NCBI GenBank assembly: GCA_026119935.1
Contig: JALRMH010000014.1
Span: forward strand, 62,001-126,000
DNA length: 64,000 nucleotides
DNA from: Endothia cerciana
Lineage: Eukaryota; Ascomycota; Sordariomycetes; Diaporthales; Cryphonectriaceae
Direction of reading: 5' to 3'
Part shown: positions 46,592 through 58,300 of the stretch, piece by piece
Position numbering within the stretch: the first letter of the stretch is position 1
How the letters are laid out: the number at the start of each line of letters is the position of its first letter
Position numbers and translations under genes: made by a program
The notes under the pieces: generated by a model
The model's database searches: none
What the model saw: the letters and a program-made list of their open reading frames with translations, nothing else
Told to the model about the DNA's origin: nothing

Positions 46592-48924
46592 CTTAGTATT
46601 TTTATAGTGATGCCAGTAACATGCGCTTCTAGACAGCGACGCTCTATATGTAGTTAAATCCTCTAAACGTATGACTTGGTTTTTTTTGGGGTTTTTTTTT
46701 TCTTTTCTTTCTTTCTTTGTGCAGTAGTAATCCTCGTAGTACTGTTCTGTAGGAATAGCTAAATACTAGTTTCTATACTATGATCTTCCTCCTTCATTTC
46801 AAGACAGTCCCCTTTTCCCTCTTGGGCGAATGTTGAAGAGACTTTTAACCAAGAACGACCGAAGTCCAGGTCCCGAAGTTGACGATATAAAAGCCAAAGG
46901 GTAGGGATTAGCAACATTTCGGATGGTATAAACGGGATGTAGAAGGGCAAAATTGTCAAGATCCTCCGAGCTTTCACCCGAAGAACTAAGCAGTGGGCTA
47001 GTTACGGCTTGCCAGAGGAGGGATATGCAAGGACATTTAGACTTCAACACGAATGCTAGTGGCACACTCTCGTGCAACAACCAGGAATAGCACGGAATTC
47101 GACCGAAGCGAGATAAACTCCAGCCGTAGAAACTATCAGTTCTGGTCAATAGAAAGGAATCCCTTTCAGTATTCAGAGGCTAGAGAAACCAGGAGGAACA
47201 TCGACATGAAATTTGTCGAGTGGATTTTGTTATCATGAACAGCTTCCAGATATATTGCAGGATCGTGGTTCGAGCCACTTAGTAAGAAGCCTCCGTAGAT
47301 ACTGAATTCAATATCTTAGCCAGCAGCTGCAATCCACTCGACTCTCAAGCCGGTATGTAGACAGTAGCCTCGCTAGAACCAGAAAGAGGATACCGAGTAA
47401 GGGCCCACGAGAGAAGCAGAGAAAACAACTGCTCGGGTACTAGATACCCAACAGATTTCTACGCCCCAAGGCTCTACGTCCCGAGATTCCCATTGCGGGT
47501 TTACAAGGACTTTACACCTCTTTCATCCATGGCTTAGTCATCCTCCATGATCTCAGTCTCAGCCACAACCATAGAAACTGCCTACTAAGGTATGCTTGTC
47601 TGGCGAAGTTCTGGCAAACCTTTAAACCTGCGGGCATGGGAACACGATCACCGACCAATATGGGTACCATCCTATCATTGCCGGGTCCCAAAGCCCGCCT
47701 AGAGGTCTATCGTCATAATATACCGTCCTGGTGAGGTTGTTGGTAGCGTAAACGTTGGGCAGCCTTGTCTTGTCTTCTTCAGGCCACGGTATTCACCTAT
47801 TTTCAACCTAAGTGGAAAGAAGTTTACGAAACGAAAAGAAAAGAAGATTCTAGTTTATAATATAACATGGATACTTAGAACATCAAAGCGGTACTTGTAA
47901 GAATCGTACACTCCAACCCCATCATTATAGTATTATCTCCATTACTCGGCGGCGTTATGGGTTGAGATGCAATGCACTCCCCGAACCCTCCAGAGCGCAC
48001 CTAGCTGCATTCATGCATGTGACCACACCTGTTGATAGCTCGCGAGTCACCCAGATCATCTGGCTGCGACGGTGGACCTGAGCATGTGACTGCCAGTCTG
48101 TCAGCGTTGGACTTGCGTGGCCTTGATGATATTCCCCGGTGATGGGTTATCAGCCGCGCCCGTCTGTGCTGGCGCTGTGAAACTCGGGAAGATGTTGGAG
48201 GAGACGCGGTCTTTGGACTGTGGAGAAGCGGACTGCTGGCGGGTGGGTACAGTACGTACCCCCCCGTTCGGTGCCCTTCTCAAGCACGTCTAGACACGCT
48301 CCAACTGCGGAGGCGACGCAAGCACAACCTCACCCCAACACACCTCACCTCAGCGACCTGGCCACACAGCACAGTACCTTTTTTTTTTTTTTTTATAACT
48401 CCCTGTTTCTTTTTCTTTCTCTTTCCTGTCCCTCCCTCGAGCGACCTCCCGCCCACGTGCCCGCAGAGGCTGTATGACACGGCCATTACTTCTTGTCTGA
48501 CATCGATCGGAAGAGGCCGCCTGCTTGCCCGGCCCTGTGGGACCGAGACCCTGACGGCGAATCGCTTCTGTTTCGAGGGGGTTGACGTGGGTTCGCGGTG
48601 GCATGGCCTGGCCGGGGCCGCACCGCTCACATCGTCGACCACTTTGTTTCTGTCTCCTGTTTGCCGGCCGACCATAGAAGCCCTACTCTGACTCTGTTTC
48701 AAGAACCGCCTAGCGTTTGATGCACCCAGCCGAACATCAACGCGAGAGGAGGCTTTATAACCTGCGTCATCCCGTAGCGGACCAGAGCCGCTGAACTGCA
48801 TCCACTGTTCTGTAGGTTGAAGCTTTGCCCTGCACTCTTGCCTCCAGCCTGAAAGACATCCCCCGGTTTCGACCTATGCACACAGCAACTTGTAGCTCGG
48901 GGCCAGAGACGTTAACGAGCAGCC
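46592..48924. other. Intergenic, no gene seen
   Basis: AT-rich around 46600-46760 and 47810-47930, including T and TTTC runs near 46679-46712 and a T run at 48379-48393. A T-arm-like GTGGTTCGAGCCAC at 47266-47279 has no surrounding tRNA structure. The right end is the 5' region of the VPS9 gene. Confidence 0.5.
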
Positions 48925-51312
48925 ATGCTTTCCAGCTACACGGTCACCTGGAGAGGACCCTCCCCCATGGCCTCGCCGAGCCACAGACCGAATCCCCTGA
49001 GGACAACAAAGTCCTTCACCAAGATAGAGAATAATGACCCCCTCGCCTCTCCCCGCGCTAAGAGGGCAGCCACATTCCAGAATGGCAGCCTGCCGAAACT
49101 GGTGACGTCCAGCAACGACACGGCCCCCCAGAAGATCGTCGAAGAGCCAGAGAGCGCCGACGCGTTCGAGAACAAACAAGGCGATGATACGCCCGTCGAA
49201 CCCCAGCCGAGGGGCTCTGTCGACCTCGACGACCTGCCCATCGAGTTGATCGGCCTGACGGACAACTTCATCGAGTCGCTGTCCACCAAGAGTCGACCAG
49301 CTCCCCCGGATATCGACAACATCTCGCGGCTGTTCCAGGACTTCTACTACCAAGCTGCTCAGCACATAAGTACACACATCTCAGCACTCATCTCGAAGCA
49401 TCGTCGTGAGACATCCCCTGCGCCCTCCAGCTCCTCGAGGACATCGACTACGAGCTTGTTGAGAGCGAAGGCGGCGGCGATCGGCAAGGATAGGCAGAAG
49501 GCTGGCACGCCCAAGGCGGAGCGGCCAGAGCAACAGATGATCACTGCGGACGAGATGACCGAGCGGAAGAGGAAGAGGAAGGCCATAGAACAACAGCGCG
49601 GAGCTCTGGAAGAGGCTGTCGAGAGGCGGTTGTGCGAGGGAATATACACCAAGATATACCGCCACCGGACTACTCAGGACGAGGCCCAGGACGACAAGCT
49701 GCGTTCCAAGACCGCAGCTCTGGCGGTTGTCGGAATCGGCCTGACCGACTTGGGGGTGCAGCTGACTGAGCCCTCCGAGCCACCAGAGGCACAGGCTGAG
49801 CGGGCCGAGGAGGTTCGCAAGTGGCTGGACGGGGCGAGACAGGAGCTGATCGCCATGAACGAGAGTCGGTACCCGTTGGGAAAGTTGAACCACCTGAAGA
49901 CTGCGCACAAGAGTATCGTGGACACGCTTTCACATTTTCACCCGTCATCGTCAGCCGACGAGATCATGCCCATGCTCATCTACACGCTCATCACCCTGCC
50001 GCCCGCGAACCTCAATGTCATAAGCGACTTGAGGTTCGTGGAGAGGTTCAGGTGGGAGCCGAAGCTCGTGGGAGAGGCCGCTTACTGCATGACGAACCTG
50101 GAGGCGGCCATCAGCTTCCTCGAGACGGTAGATCTATCTACGCTGCGTTCGGACGAGGCACCCTCTGGGCCACCAAGGTCGTCCAGCCCGCCTAGGGCCG
50201 AGACTTTCCCTCCCGCTTACTCTCCAACACTATCAAACGCGACCGGCACAACGGCAGTGAGCGACTCGACTCCGGCTGGCACGGTGCGAAAACCCTCGCC
50301 CTCGCCGGCCAACAGACTTAAGGTCGCACAGGAACGCAACCGCCGCTTCAGCGACCTCGTCAACACACCCGCGCAAGCTCTCGGCGCCGCCAGCGATGCA
50401 GTCCGCAACACTGCCGACCAGGGCCTCAAGAATATCAGCAACAGCCTAGGTGACAGCTATAGAATGCTGATGGGTAGGCTCCGCGAGCCAGCCAATGCAG
50501 ACGCCGAGGTTGTACTGCCCAAGACGCTCGAGGACGCGCGCAAGCTCATCGGAACTCCGCCGCCCGACGACGACGCCTCGGTCACCAGCTCACAAAACCA
50601 AGAGGACAGCAATGCCACCACGACTGACTCTGGCACGCGACGGCCGCGCCCTAGAGAAGATAAGATGCTGAACCTCATATCGGGCCGGAATAAGTCGTCC
50701 GGGGTCCGCGATCACTCCGCCGACAGCTCGCGCAGCGCCGAGAGCGGCACGAAGAGGCTGTCTGGGCTTTTCGCTGGGGACGACGGTGCCTCCAGCAAGG
50801 AGACCAAGGCGCCCGGCGGTGGCGCCACCACGCCAAACCCGCTGACGGAGGGTATGCGGAATCTGAGCAACTCGCTGAATCCCATGGCCAAGTTTGCGAG
50901 CGGTGTGGGGATGGGAATCGGGTCATTCCGGCCATTTGGACGGACGCCAAGCCAGCCTGTCACGCCGCAGCCTGCGACTATACCGGGTTCGGTCAAGTCT
51001 GGGTCGTCGGGGGCGGAGGGGGTTGATTTGGCTACGGTAAGACCTGCCCCTCCCGCAAGACTCACCCGACCCACGTGTGATGACATAAGGCGAAGCGAAA
51101 CAACAAAAGCTGACGGTGACTCAAAACAGGCCTTCCCGGACCTGGCGGCCAACCTCCCGCCCAAGGAGACGCCCAGGATCAGCCCGCCCATCAAGCGCTT
51201 CATGGAGATGCAGAACCCGGCGGACCTGCGCATCGCGGAGGTGCTGGAGCTGCTGCGGGACTACAGGCGACTGGCGGGTGCCCTGAGGGAGATGGATGCT
51301 TTCAAGGAGTGA
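48925..51312 (+). CDS. VPS9-domain protein, probable Rab5-family guanine nucleotide exchange factor
   Basis: Two exons at 48925-51036 and 51130-51312 give 764 residues. A disordered N-terminus precedes DLPIELIGLTDNFIESL and a basic helical region (RKRKRKAIEQQRGALEEAVE). The VPS9 domain spans about residues 120-420, with EGIYTKIYRHRTTQDEAQDD, LGKLNHLKTAHKSIVDTL, the core SADEIMPMLIYTLITLPPAN, and GEAAYCMTNLEAAISFLETV. The core Asp and the Tyr-Thr pair are the residues that act on Rab5 switch regions in characterised members. The C-terminal half is Ser/Pro-rich and disordered. The final exon has RFMEMQNPADLRIAEVLELL. The plan fits fungal Vps9/Muk1-type GEFs at endosomes; Muk1 is the closer resemblance because no CUE domain is seen. 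An alternative start is at 48967 (MASPSHRPN). The 93-bp intron is stop-free and a multiple of three. Confidence 0.92.
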   Translation: MLSSYTVTWRGPSPMASPSHRPNPLRTTKSFTKIENNDPLASPRAKRAATFQNGSLPKLVTSSNDTAPQKIVEEPESADAFENKQGDDTPVEPQPRGSVDLDDLPIELIGLTDNFIESLSTKSRPAPPDIDNISRLFQDFYYQAAQHISTHISALISKHRRETSPAPSSSSRTSTTSLLRAKAAAIGKDRQKAGTPKAERPEQQMITADEMTERKRKRKAIEQQRGALEEAVERRLCEGIYTKIYRHRTTQDEAQDDKLRSKTAALAVVGIGLTDLGVQLTEPSEPPEAQAERAEEVRKWLDGARQELIAMNESRYPLGKLNHLKTAHKSIVDTLSHFHPSSSADEIMPMLIYTLITLPPANLNVISDLRFVERFRWEPKLVGEAAYCMTNLEAAISFLETVDLSTLRSDEAPSGPPRSSSPPRAETFPPAYSPTLSNATGTTAVSDSTPAGTVRKPSPSPANRLKVAQERNRRFSDLVNTPAQALGAASDAVRNTADQGLKNISNSLGDSYRMLMGRLREPANADAEVVLPKTLEDARKLIGTPPPDDDASVTSSQNQEDSNATTTDSGTRRPRPREDKMLNLISGRNKSSGVRDHSADSSRSAESGTKRLSGLFAGDDGASSKETKAPGGGATTPNPLTEGMRNLSNSLNPMAKFASGVGMGIGSFRPFGRTPSQPVTPQPATIPGSVKSGSSGAEGVDLATVRPAPPARLTRPTCDDIRRSETTKADGDSKQAFPDLAANLPPKETPRISPPIKRFMEMQNPADLRIAEVLELLRDYRRLAGALREMDAFKE

Positions 51313-51510
51313 AGTCCTTTTTCTTTTGGCACGCCCGTGTGCCGAAAGGAAAATAAGAAATGGCTCGGCCAAGCTGGGCAAGCTGACGTTTTTCTTTCCG
51401 GAGGGACAAAATGAGACGATGGGTGGAGTTGTCTAGAATAAACTCATAGACGGGCTGACGGCGTTGTTTCTGGCTAGCATCTGGGCGGGCACAGGGGCGT
51501 TCGTTCTGCT

Positions 51511-51536
51511 CTTTTCTTTCTTTCTTTCTTTCTTTT
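51511..51536. repeat. (TTTC)n microsatellite
   Basis: About six TTTC units followed by a T run. Confidence 0.9.
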
Positions 51537-52103
51537 TTGTGTTGCTGTTGTTGTCATTTTTCTAATTTTTTTCGTCGTGCTTTTCCTTCTACAGCATGGT
51601 GCATTGGATCGGAGATTTGGCATCGGGGCTCCTGACGGGACACGGGATCATTTATTTTACATTCGGCTTTTGGATCTGGACCGTGAAAGCTTAGAGAGAT
51701 TTTTTTTTAAAAAAGGAAATAAAGAAAATCGCAACTCGGGAGATCCGACGACAGAGAGAGACTGGTTGCATGCAGGATGAATGAATAAAGCTGGAGTAAG
51801 TTTTGTCTTGATCTTGACTGGTATTCATGTGTGTCCATGCTCCTGCAGAGTAGTAACGCCTTATCTGGATATCGATTTCCCGGTGGTGCCACACCCTTTC
51901 CCTCCCCGTCCCCCTCCGTCCTTCTTCTCACGATTCCTTGGGACGAGCCCCTTCTCCGCGGGGGATAGTATGATCTGCCTGGTGCCCCCAAGAAGAGACC
52001 ATGCCTAGCGGTGATATCCGCTGCCGGGCAAAAGGCACCGTTGGTGTTTGCTTTCCTCTCTCGCCGTCTTCCCCGGCCGTTGGAGCTATCACTGGGAGGG
52101 TGG

Positions 52104-52142
52104 TTTTTTTTTGGGGTTTTTTTTTTGAGGGGGGGGGGGGGT
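52104..52142. repeat. Alternating T and G homopolymer runs
   Basis: Nine T, four G, ten T, GA, then about thirteen G. It is prone to assembly length errors and could form G-quadruplex-like structure. Confidence 0.85.
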
Positions 52143-52470
52143 TTCTTGTTTGCCCGGGCTGATAGGCACTGCCGTCCTTCAAAGTGACCCTGTATATATA
52201 GAGTTGTGTGGTATTATAAGCGTATGGTTGTCGCCGCTCGTCCGCTCTGGTGACTAATGCAAGTGAGGCCGCGCAGATGTTTGCATTGGCAAGCGAAATA
52301 GCAATCTGGTCTTTGCGTGTGGCGTTAGGCCCGCAGAAGGGCGGGTTGGTTGAGGACCCGTCCGTCCAGTGCCCCTCCCAATCGCCAGCTCATCCGAGGC
52401 CCGGAGTGGAATCCCCTTCAGGGCCCCGCTCGCCTCTCATCCGGGGTCAGGCAATGCGGGAGCCGCCCGC

Positions 52471-55219
52471 TCAGTGCGCCCCGTTCGACTTCCCATCCTC
52501 GGCCCGCGGACTCCCCGAGCCGTTCGTGACATCGCTTAGCGGCGCCTTGCTCGGGCTCGACCGGCCGGACGCCGCGCCCGTCGATGCGGGCCCGACGCGG
52601 CCGTCAGAGATCAGCCGGTCCATGAAGGCGATGTAGTCGTACTGCGGCTGGCCGCGGTCCGACTGCATGTCGGGGCCCGTGTGTGCGGGGATGATCTCGA
52701 CCAGCTTGTCGATGACCTCGTCCGGCACGAGGGAGTGCCGGAGGTCCATCTCCGTGACGTAGGGCTTGCCGTCGGCGACCTCACGGAAGGACTGGAAGAC
52801 CTGCTCCGCCGTGTTCTGGTCCTCGGTGACGTCGACCATGAAGCGGATGAACTGCTCGAAGGAGACGCGGTCGCGGCCCGCCGAGGCCTCGACGAAGTAC
52901 TCGTGCATCTCGTCCTCCGAGAAGACCAGGCCCAGGGAGGCGAGCGCCGCGCTGAACTCTATCTCCTGCAGGTTGTTGGAGTCGTCGCGGTCGAAATAGC
53001 GGAAGACCGACTCGAACTCCTCAAGCTGGATGGGCGTGAGGTTGGTCATGCTGCGCGCCACCATCTGGTTGTCGAGGAAGGAGAGCTTCTTGGATATGGA
53101 GGACTGCACCAGCGACAGCTCGTAGCACAGCTCGTCGTAGGTGTAGGTCGTGAAGTCGTTCTCCTCGATGTTGGCCTCCTGACATTTGGCGTCGACCTCG
53201 GCGATCTTGACGAGGTAGGCATCCATCGGTGGCAGATTGTCGCTCAGCTTGCGCACGTGATGGAGCTGGTCCTCTACGTCGCCTTCCAGCCCTGATATGG
53301 CCAGCTGCATGGTGTTGAGGGCCATGGCGAAATCGTTGGCCTTTTCGGCAAAGGACTTGCGGAGGGCGTTTTTGATGCTGCCCGCGGCGGTCAGTATGGC
53401 TTCCCGAGCTATTGTTCACGGTACAGCAGACTTACTCCCTTATGGTCTCGTTTATCAGCTGACCCCGGGCCATCTCTGCGCTGGAGAGCCTTGCCCACTC
53501 CTTATCCAGGTTCTCCAGGCTCAGCTCAAACGGTGGCTCATACGGCCTCAGCCTGTAGGTCCCCAGCTTTGTCTTGATGTTGCCGAGCAGGGTCGCCAGC
53601 TCGCTCTTCTCCGCGACCCACTCCCTCTTCTTGCCCCTCTTGTAGCCCGAGAACTCCATCGCCTGGGCCTTGGCGTCTGCATAGGTGCCCTCGAACTCGG
53701 CCGTCTGCCAGCCCTGCACCTGTCCACGGATGGCCGCGAGCAGTGCCGCCATCCGCCTCTCGTATGCGCTCTGCATCTCCCACGCACCCTGCATGTTGTT
53801 GACGAACTTCTCGACGCGCCGCCCTGCGTTCTCGACCTTCTCCATCTGCGAGAAGGCGTGGAACCAGTAGGCGATATACGTCATCAGACTCCTCTCGTCG
53901 GGCTTGGCCACGTCGCACACATCCTCCACGTCCAGCAGCTTGGGGATGCCGATCTCCTTATGGGCCAGGTCAAACGCGAGCTGCATGTTGCCCCTGTGGT
54001 CCGACTTGTCGAGCTCATCGTAGTCGATGAGGTCCGGCCTGTGGATGTCCAGGAGCGCGCAGAAGGCGAGGCCGTCGTTCCAGCTCCCGCTGAAGTCCCG
54101 CACGTCGCACTCGTCGTAGCAGGCCGTCTTGCGCTGACACCACAGCAGCAGGCCCTCCTTTGCCGACATGCCGGCCTCGTTGATGTCGCTGATGGTGAAC
54201 CTCAGGATGAGGGTCCATATGAGGCCGAGGATGATCTTCCGGTTCCCGTCGACGACATCCTCGGCGCCGATGTTTGTCATCTGGATCCCCCTCGACTTGA
54301 CAAAGTCCAGGCCCAGGTTCACGTTCTCGAAGCGCTGCACCCGCAACCTCGGCTTGGCGGCATACCGGCCGAGGGACTCCTGGGACAGACACTCTAGTAG
54401 GTGGATGAGCATAACCTGCCGGCCCGCAACGTCAGTATCCGGCCTTTTTATTGAGAAGGAAGAAGAAGAAGAAGAAGAAGAAGAAAGAAAGAAGAAAAAA
54501 AGAGAAGAAAAGAAGAAGAAAAGGTCACGAGGTTAAGAGGGGACACAAGGACATACACCGTCGCTCAGGTCCTTGACCAGGTCGATGACCTCCAGCCCCC
54601 TGGCCTCGATCTTGGTGTTGAGCCATTTGGTGAAGGTCTTCTGCTGGACGGTGATCCAGCGCTGCTGCTCGGCAAACGCCATCTTGGTCAGGAGCTGCTC
54701 ATGCGGCGGCTCGGTGGCGGCGAGGGCTGCCTTTGGGTTGGCGACCTGGTACCTGCGCGCGGATGCCCCCCTCTTGCGGCGGAGGGGAGAGTCGTTGAGG
54801 CTGCTGGTGTCGTCGTCGTCCTGGGTGCTCCCGGTGGTGCTGGCGGCGGTGCTGGCTGCGGAGACGGCGCGCTGCCGCTGCAGGCGTGCCTGGTGTAGCT
54901 GTTTGGCGTTGCCACGGCTCCGGGTCAGGGGGATGCTCTCGAAGGAAAATGCGTCTGCGCCGGCACCTGCGCCCGCGCCCTGTGGGTGGCGGTGGTGGTG
55001 TGGTGGTTGGTGGTGTTGCTGTGGTTGTGGTTGCTTTGTTTGTATCTGCTGTTGCTGTTGGCTGCTGCTGCAGGCCGCGTCCGAATAGAAGCTGCTGACG
55101 GTGGAGCGTCTCGAGTCGCAGCTGGAGAAGACGTCGGAGGCGTCGTCAGAGGTGGCAGAGGCGGCGGAGATTGAGTGTGGTCGGCCGGGGATCAGGGCGG
55201 TGCCCAAGGCCGGTACGGG

Positions 55220-55264
<45 letters not shown>

Positions 55265-55393
55265 GTTGGGTGGTGTTGTTGACGGGACTCCTCCTCCTCC
55301 TGGAGACTGGGACTGGCCCGTGCATGTGTGTCCCTCGTAAACAACACCACCACCATCTACCCCAACCCCACCGGGCAACGCCTCGCCCTCCAT
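52471..55393 (-). CDS. acnA: Alpha-actinin
   Basis: Exons on the minus strand at 55393-54557, 54415-53436 and 53377-52471 give 907 residues, all in phase. Two calponin-homology domains start near residue 243. CH1 has RWITVQQKTFTKWLN, DLVKDLSDGVMLIHLLE and NVNLGLDFVKSRGI; GNRKIILGLIWTLILRFTI follows. CH2 has AKEGLLLWCQRKT, FSGSWNDGLAFCALLDIHRP and SLMTYIAYWFHAF. One or two spectrin-like coiled coils come next (about 560-720). The C-terminal EF-hand region has FESVFRYFDRDDSNNLQEIE, whose loop keeps Asp-Asp-Ser-Asn-Glu ligands. The protein cross-links actin filaments, and in Aspergillus and fission yeast works at septation rings and hyphal tips. Oddly, about 240 residues precede CH1, with a 14-Ala run and Gln/His/Pro tracts; most fungal alpha-actinins begin close to CH1. 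The ATG at 55393 is the first in the frame, but a downstream start or an unseen 5' intron is possible. Confidence 0.93.
54455..54523. repeat. (AAG)n-rich tract inside alpha-actinin intron 1
   Basis: AAG units grade into AAAG/AGAA on the plus strand. On the sense (minus) strand this is a long pyrimidine tract upstream of the acceptor at 54416, in an intron of 141 bp. Confidence 0.9.
55221..55262. repeat. (GCT)14 trinucleotide repeat encoding poly-Ala
   Basis: Fourteen uninterrupted GCT units on the plus strand. Read on the minus strand in the alpha-actinin frame they give 14 alanines (GCA codons) near residues 45-58. Such CAG/CTG tracts are length-variable. Confidence 0.95.
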
Positions 55394-58300
55394 GACTGGC
55401 CTGGCACGCCTGGGTTAGCGGTAGTGCCCGGGGGTCAGAACGCTGTCGGTACTGCCGGTACTGTCGGCACTGGCGCGCTAGGCGGGGATTGGCCTGCAGC
55501 TCGCCCGCTCGCCAGCTTGTCCAATTTAAGCGAGCTCGCCTCGACCCGTCCAGGCCCAATCGATTATGGACTGGGGGAGGAGGGTGGGAAATTTACCGAT
55601 CTCGAGGGTGGGAAGAAGGAGGCCCACAGGTGAGGCTATTCGCAAGATACCCGATTCTCGATCGGGGAAGGAGAAGAAACACACGAGAGTGGGAGGCACG
55701 GATGGACAAGAACAGCATTAGTCCCATTCATCCAACCTGGGGTGGGGAGATCGAGGCGCTCCTCTCTCCTTTTTACATCCTCAACCCGATCTGCCATAGT
55801 AGTCCCCTCACTCCCAAACCGTCCCGTTCATGCACACCTCCCATGGTTGAGACGGGTGAGGAATAGGGGTCTCATCATGCCGTCCGCGCCCCTTCGCCGT
55901 GGTATGTCCTCCACTCAAGCTATCTGAAACCTGCAACGTCCTCCCACGAGGCGCCTTCCTTAAAAAGGTCGCCGCCCACGGGCCCAGTCGGCAAATCAGA
56001 TCCCTCGTCGACCATCTCGACCGGCGGCACCCTCACATCCTCGACTGTGGCAGTGGCAGTCCGCCACACTGAGATCCCAGGCTGCGGTCCCCTCCCGCTC
56101 CACCATCCTTCATGCGCCGCGCCCTCGACTCGAGCAGGCATGGGCCATCCTGACCTCGAGACCCAGCGCCGCTGGTGCTATAGGTCGGGCTGGCGGTCGT
56201 GCTATTTCGGGCTGCCACACCACTACCACCACGCGCGTCGATGCACGGCTGTCGCTCGCCCCTCGAGCACCCTACTGCAACCGCCTCGCCCGTCCCTAAA
56301 CTTCCAGAGACGGGGGCTTGCGTGATGGGAATGACGGGTCGACCCCGGGCGTGTTGTGTGTCTGCCCGAAACGCATAAAGGGATCCCCCCCATGCGCCGA
56401 TGCCGCGCCGCGCCGGGCCACCCCTCCCCCCTCCCTTAACCCACAGGCTCGCGGGGGCCCTTACGGGAACTCAACCTGAGGGAGATGAGATCTCTCTGGT
56501 GACTGCGGTGGGTCTTGGCCATTACGACAACTCCCAAGGCGCCTCAAGCATGCCAATCTTGGAGAAGGTGTGGTGGGTTGGGGGGAGGAACCGGAGATGC
56601 GTTTTGAAACATCTTTGCCACCACCCCATCTATCCCCCGGTGCCTGGGACGACAAGTCGGAGGAGATCTGTCAACAGCGGCTGTACGAGCCAGGTTTTGC
56701 CAGGCGCAGGTAGTTTGCTTGGGCATCGTTCCGGCTACGGCCGATGAAAGAGGGCTCTCCCTGTGGGATATCTTCACATTCCTGGGACGATGGGTAGCCC
56801 AGCCCCGGACCATCTGGCTGGCCTGAGAGGAGAGCCTGTGCAGGCCCATCAGGAAGTACTATCAGCCTAAGTCGTCAACGACGATTTCCACCCTATCGGA
56901 TCACGGCTGACAGACCTGAGTTCACCAGCTCGAGTATTCAGGTGCTGATCGGAGGGACGGCACGCCTCTTCACTACAGACCCTACGCCGGGCCCCTGCGC
57001 TCAGATATGGCCCGGTGGGTTTCGTCGCTCGTCTGCGACATCAGATGGCCGGTCCTATAGGGATGCGGCAACTTGTTACAAAGCGCGACGCTAAGCGCGT
57101 GGAGAGGTCAGCGCATCGAGCGCTGACTCGGAAACGCCCGCCGCGGGCCTGTGTGCGGGATGATGATCATGTCCAGGAGTTGGCAGCATGTCGCAAGACT
57201 GGGGTGAGCACATGAGAGAGTAAGACCCTGAGGGCATCGACCGAAGGGAGGCCAGAGGGAGAGCTGCTGTAGAGGTCATGTCGACGCATCATCGAGGGCC
57301 GGCCGTCTCCTGGGGACTCTCGACTCAGGTCTATCACGGCGGTAGTGTCGCACTAAGACTCTCGACACCTCAGGACTTATTAACCGAAGGATACCCAGAC
57401 TCCCTTAATTATTACAGGCGTCCGGATGGCGTGAGCATAGGCAGGACACCCTGACAGGTGAGGCGTGCTCACGGCGCCTGTCTTCAGGCTCGTCCGCCTG
57501 CGAGATGGGACCCTGCGGCCTCTTTAGCTTTGTGATTTTGCAGTCATCATTCATCGAGCCGGCGAGGGAGACATTCAGCTCCCCCTTCCCGCCTCCCCAG
57601 AGCGCTGTTCTTCGCTTGCAGGTTCTCAAGATGCCACTGGTGGGCAACATCTTGTGTCGTTTAGAGGGTGAGCAGGGGGTGTCATCGAGCTGACCACCCC
57701 CATTCTCACGAGACTGGACGGTGCTCAGGGCCCATCCTTACTACGATACTGATAGATCACAGCATTGTCCCGGGGATGTACAAGACATGGGCTTCACGGT
57801 ACCAGAGAGCGCCATACCGGTCCCAATGGGGGCCCAAAATGGACCCACAGAGGGTCCCATGCGAGAAAAGCAACGCCATCCCCCGGCAACTTTCTCAAAT
57901 ACGTGCAGGATTTACACCCGTAAATTACTATACTGCATCCGCCACGCCTCTCCCCGGGGCAGGGCCCAGAACTGAATGGGTGCGGAAATTTTGATGTCGT
58001 CAATAATTGAGGTTACAGATAGCAGGCGAGATTAGCACCCGGTCGAATCTTCTCTTCTGACGTCTCCTTGAGCATCTAAGAGTGCCAAAGTGTCTCACAT
58101 CCCGCGCCCTGCCGTGACAGAGATTGAGGGGGACGTGGGGTTCCCAATACTGCGAATGTGCCTTCATCAGTTGTTGCCAGTGCCGGCCTTAGGTTCTACA
58201 CGAGACCTACCTGTGAGGTTGGCGCGGCACTTCATCAGCGCGTGCCGTATTGATGCATCTGGTCACGGCGGGCTGGGGTCCCCGCTTACCCAAGCGGCTC

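Larger units (their letters stand above)
51313..52470. other. 3' regions of convergent genes, no further gene
   Basis: The VPS9 gene (+) and alpha-actinin gene (-) converge here. TTTC repeats lie at 51511-51536 and alternating T and G runs at 52104-52142. The T-rich tracts are consistent with 3' UTR sequence. Confidence 0.5.

Noticed and set aside
47266..47279. tRNA T-arm/B-box-like GTGGTTCGAGCCAC
   Set aside because: No matching acceptor stem, D-arm or anticodon arm could be folded around it.
53378..53435. Earlier acceptor (ACAATAG) for alpha-actinin intron 2
   Set aside because: It breaks the frame. The GGGCAG acceptor at 53378 keeps phase and gives the family sequence ETIRDIKNALRKSF.
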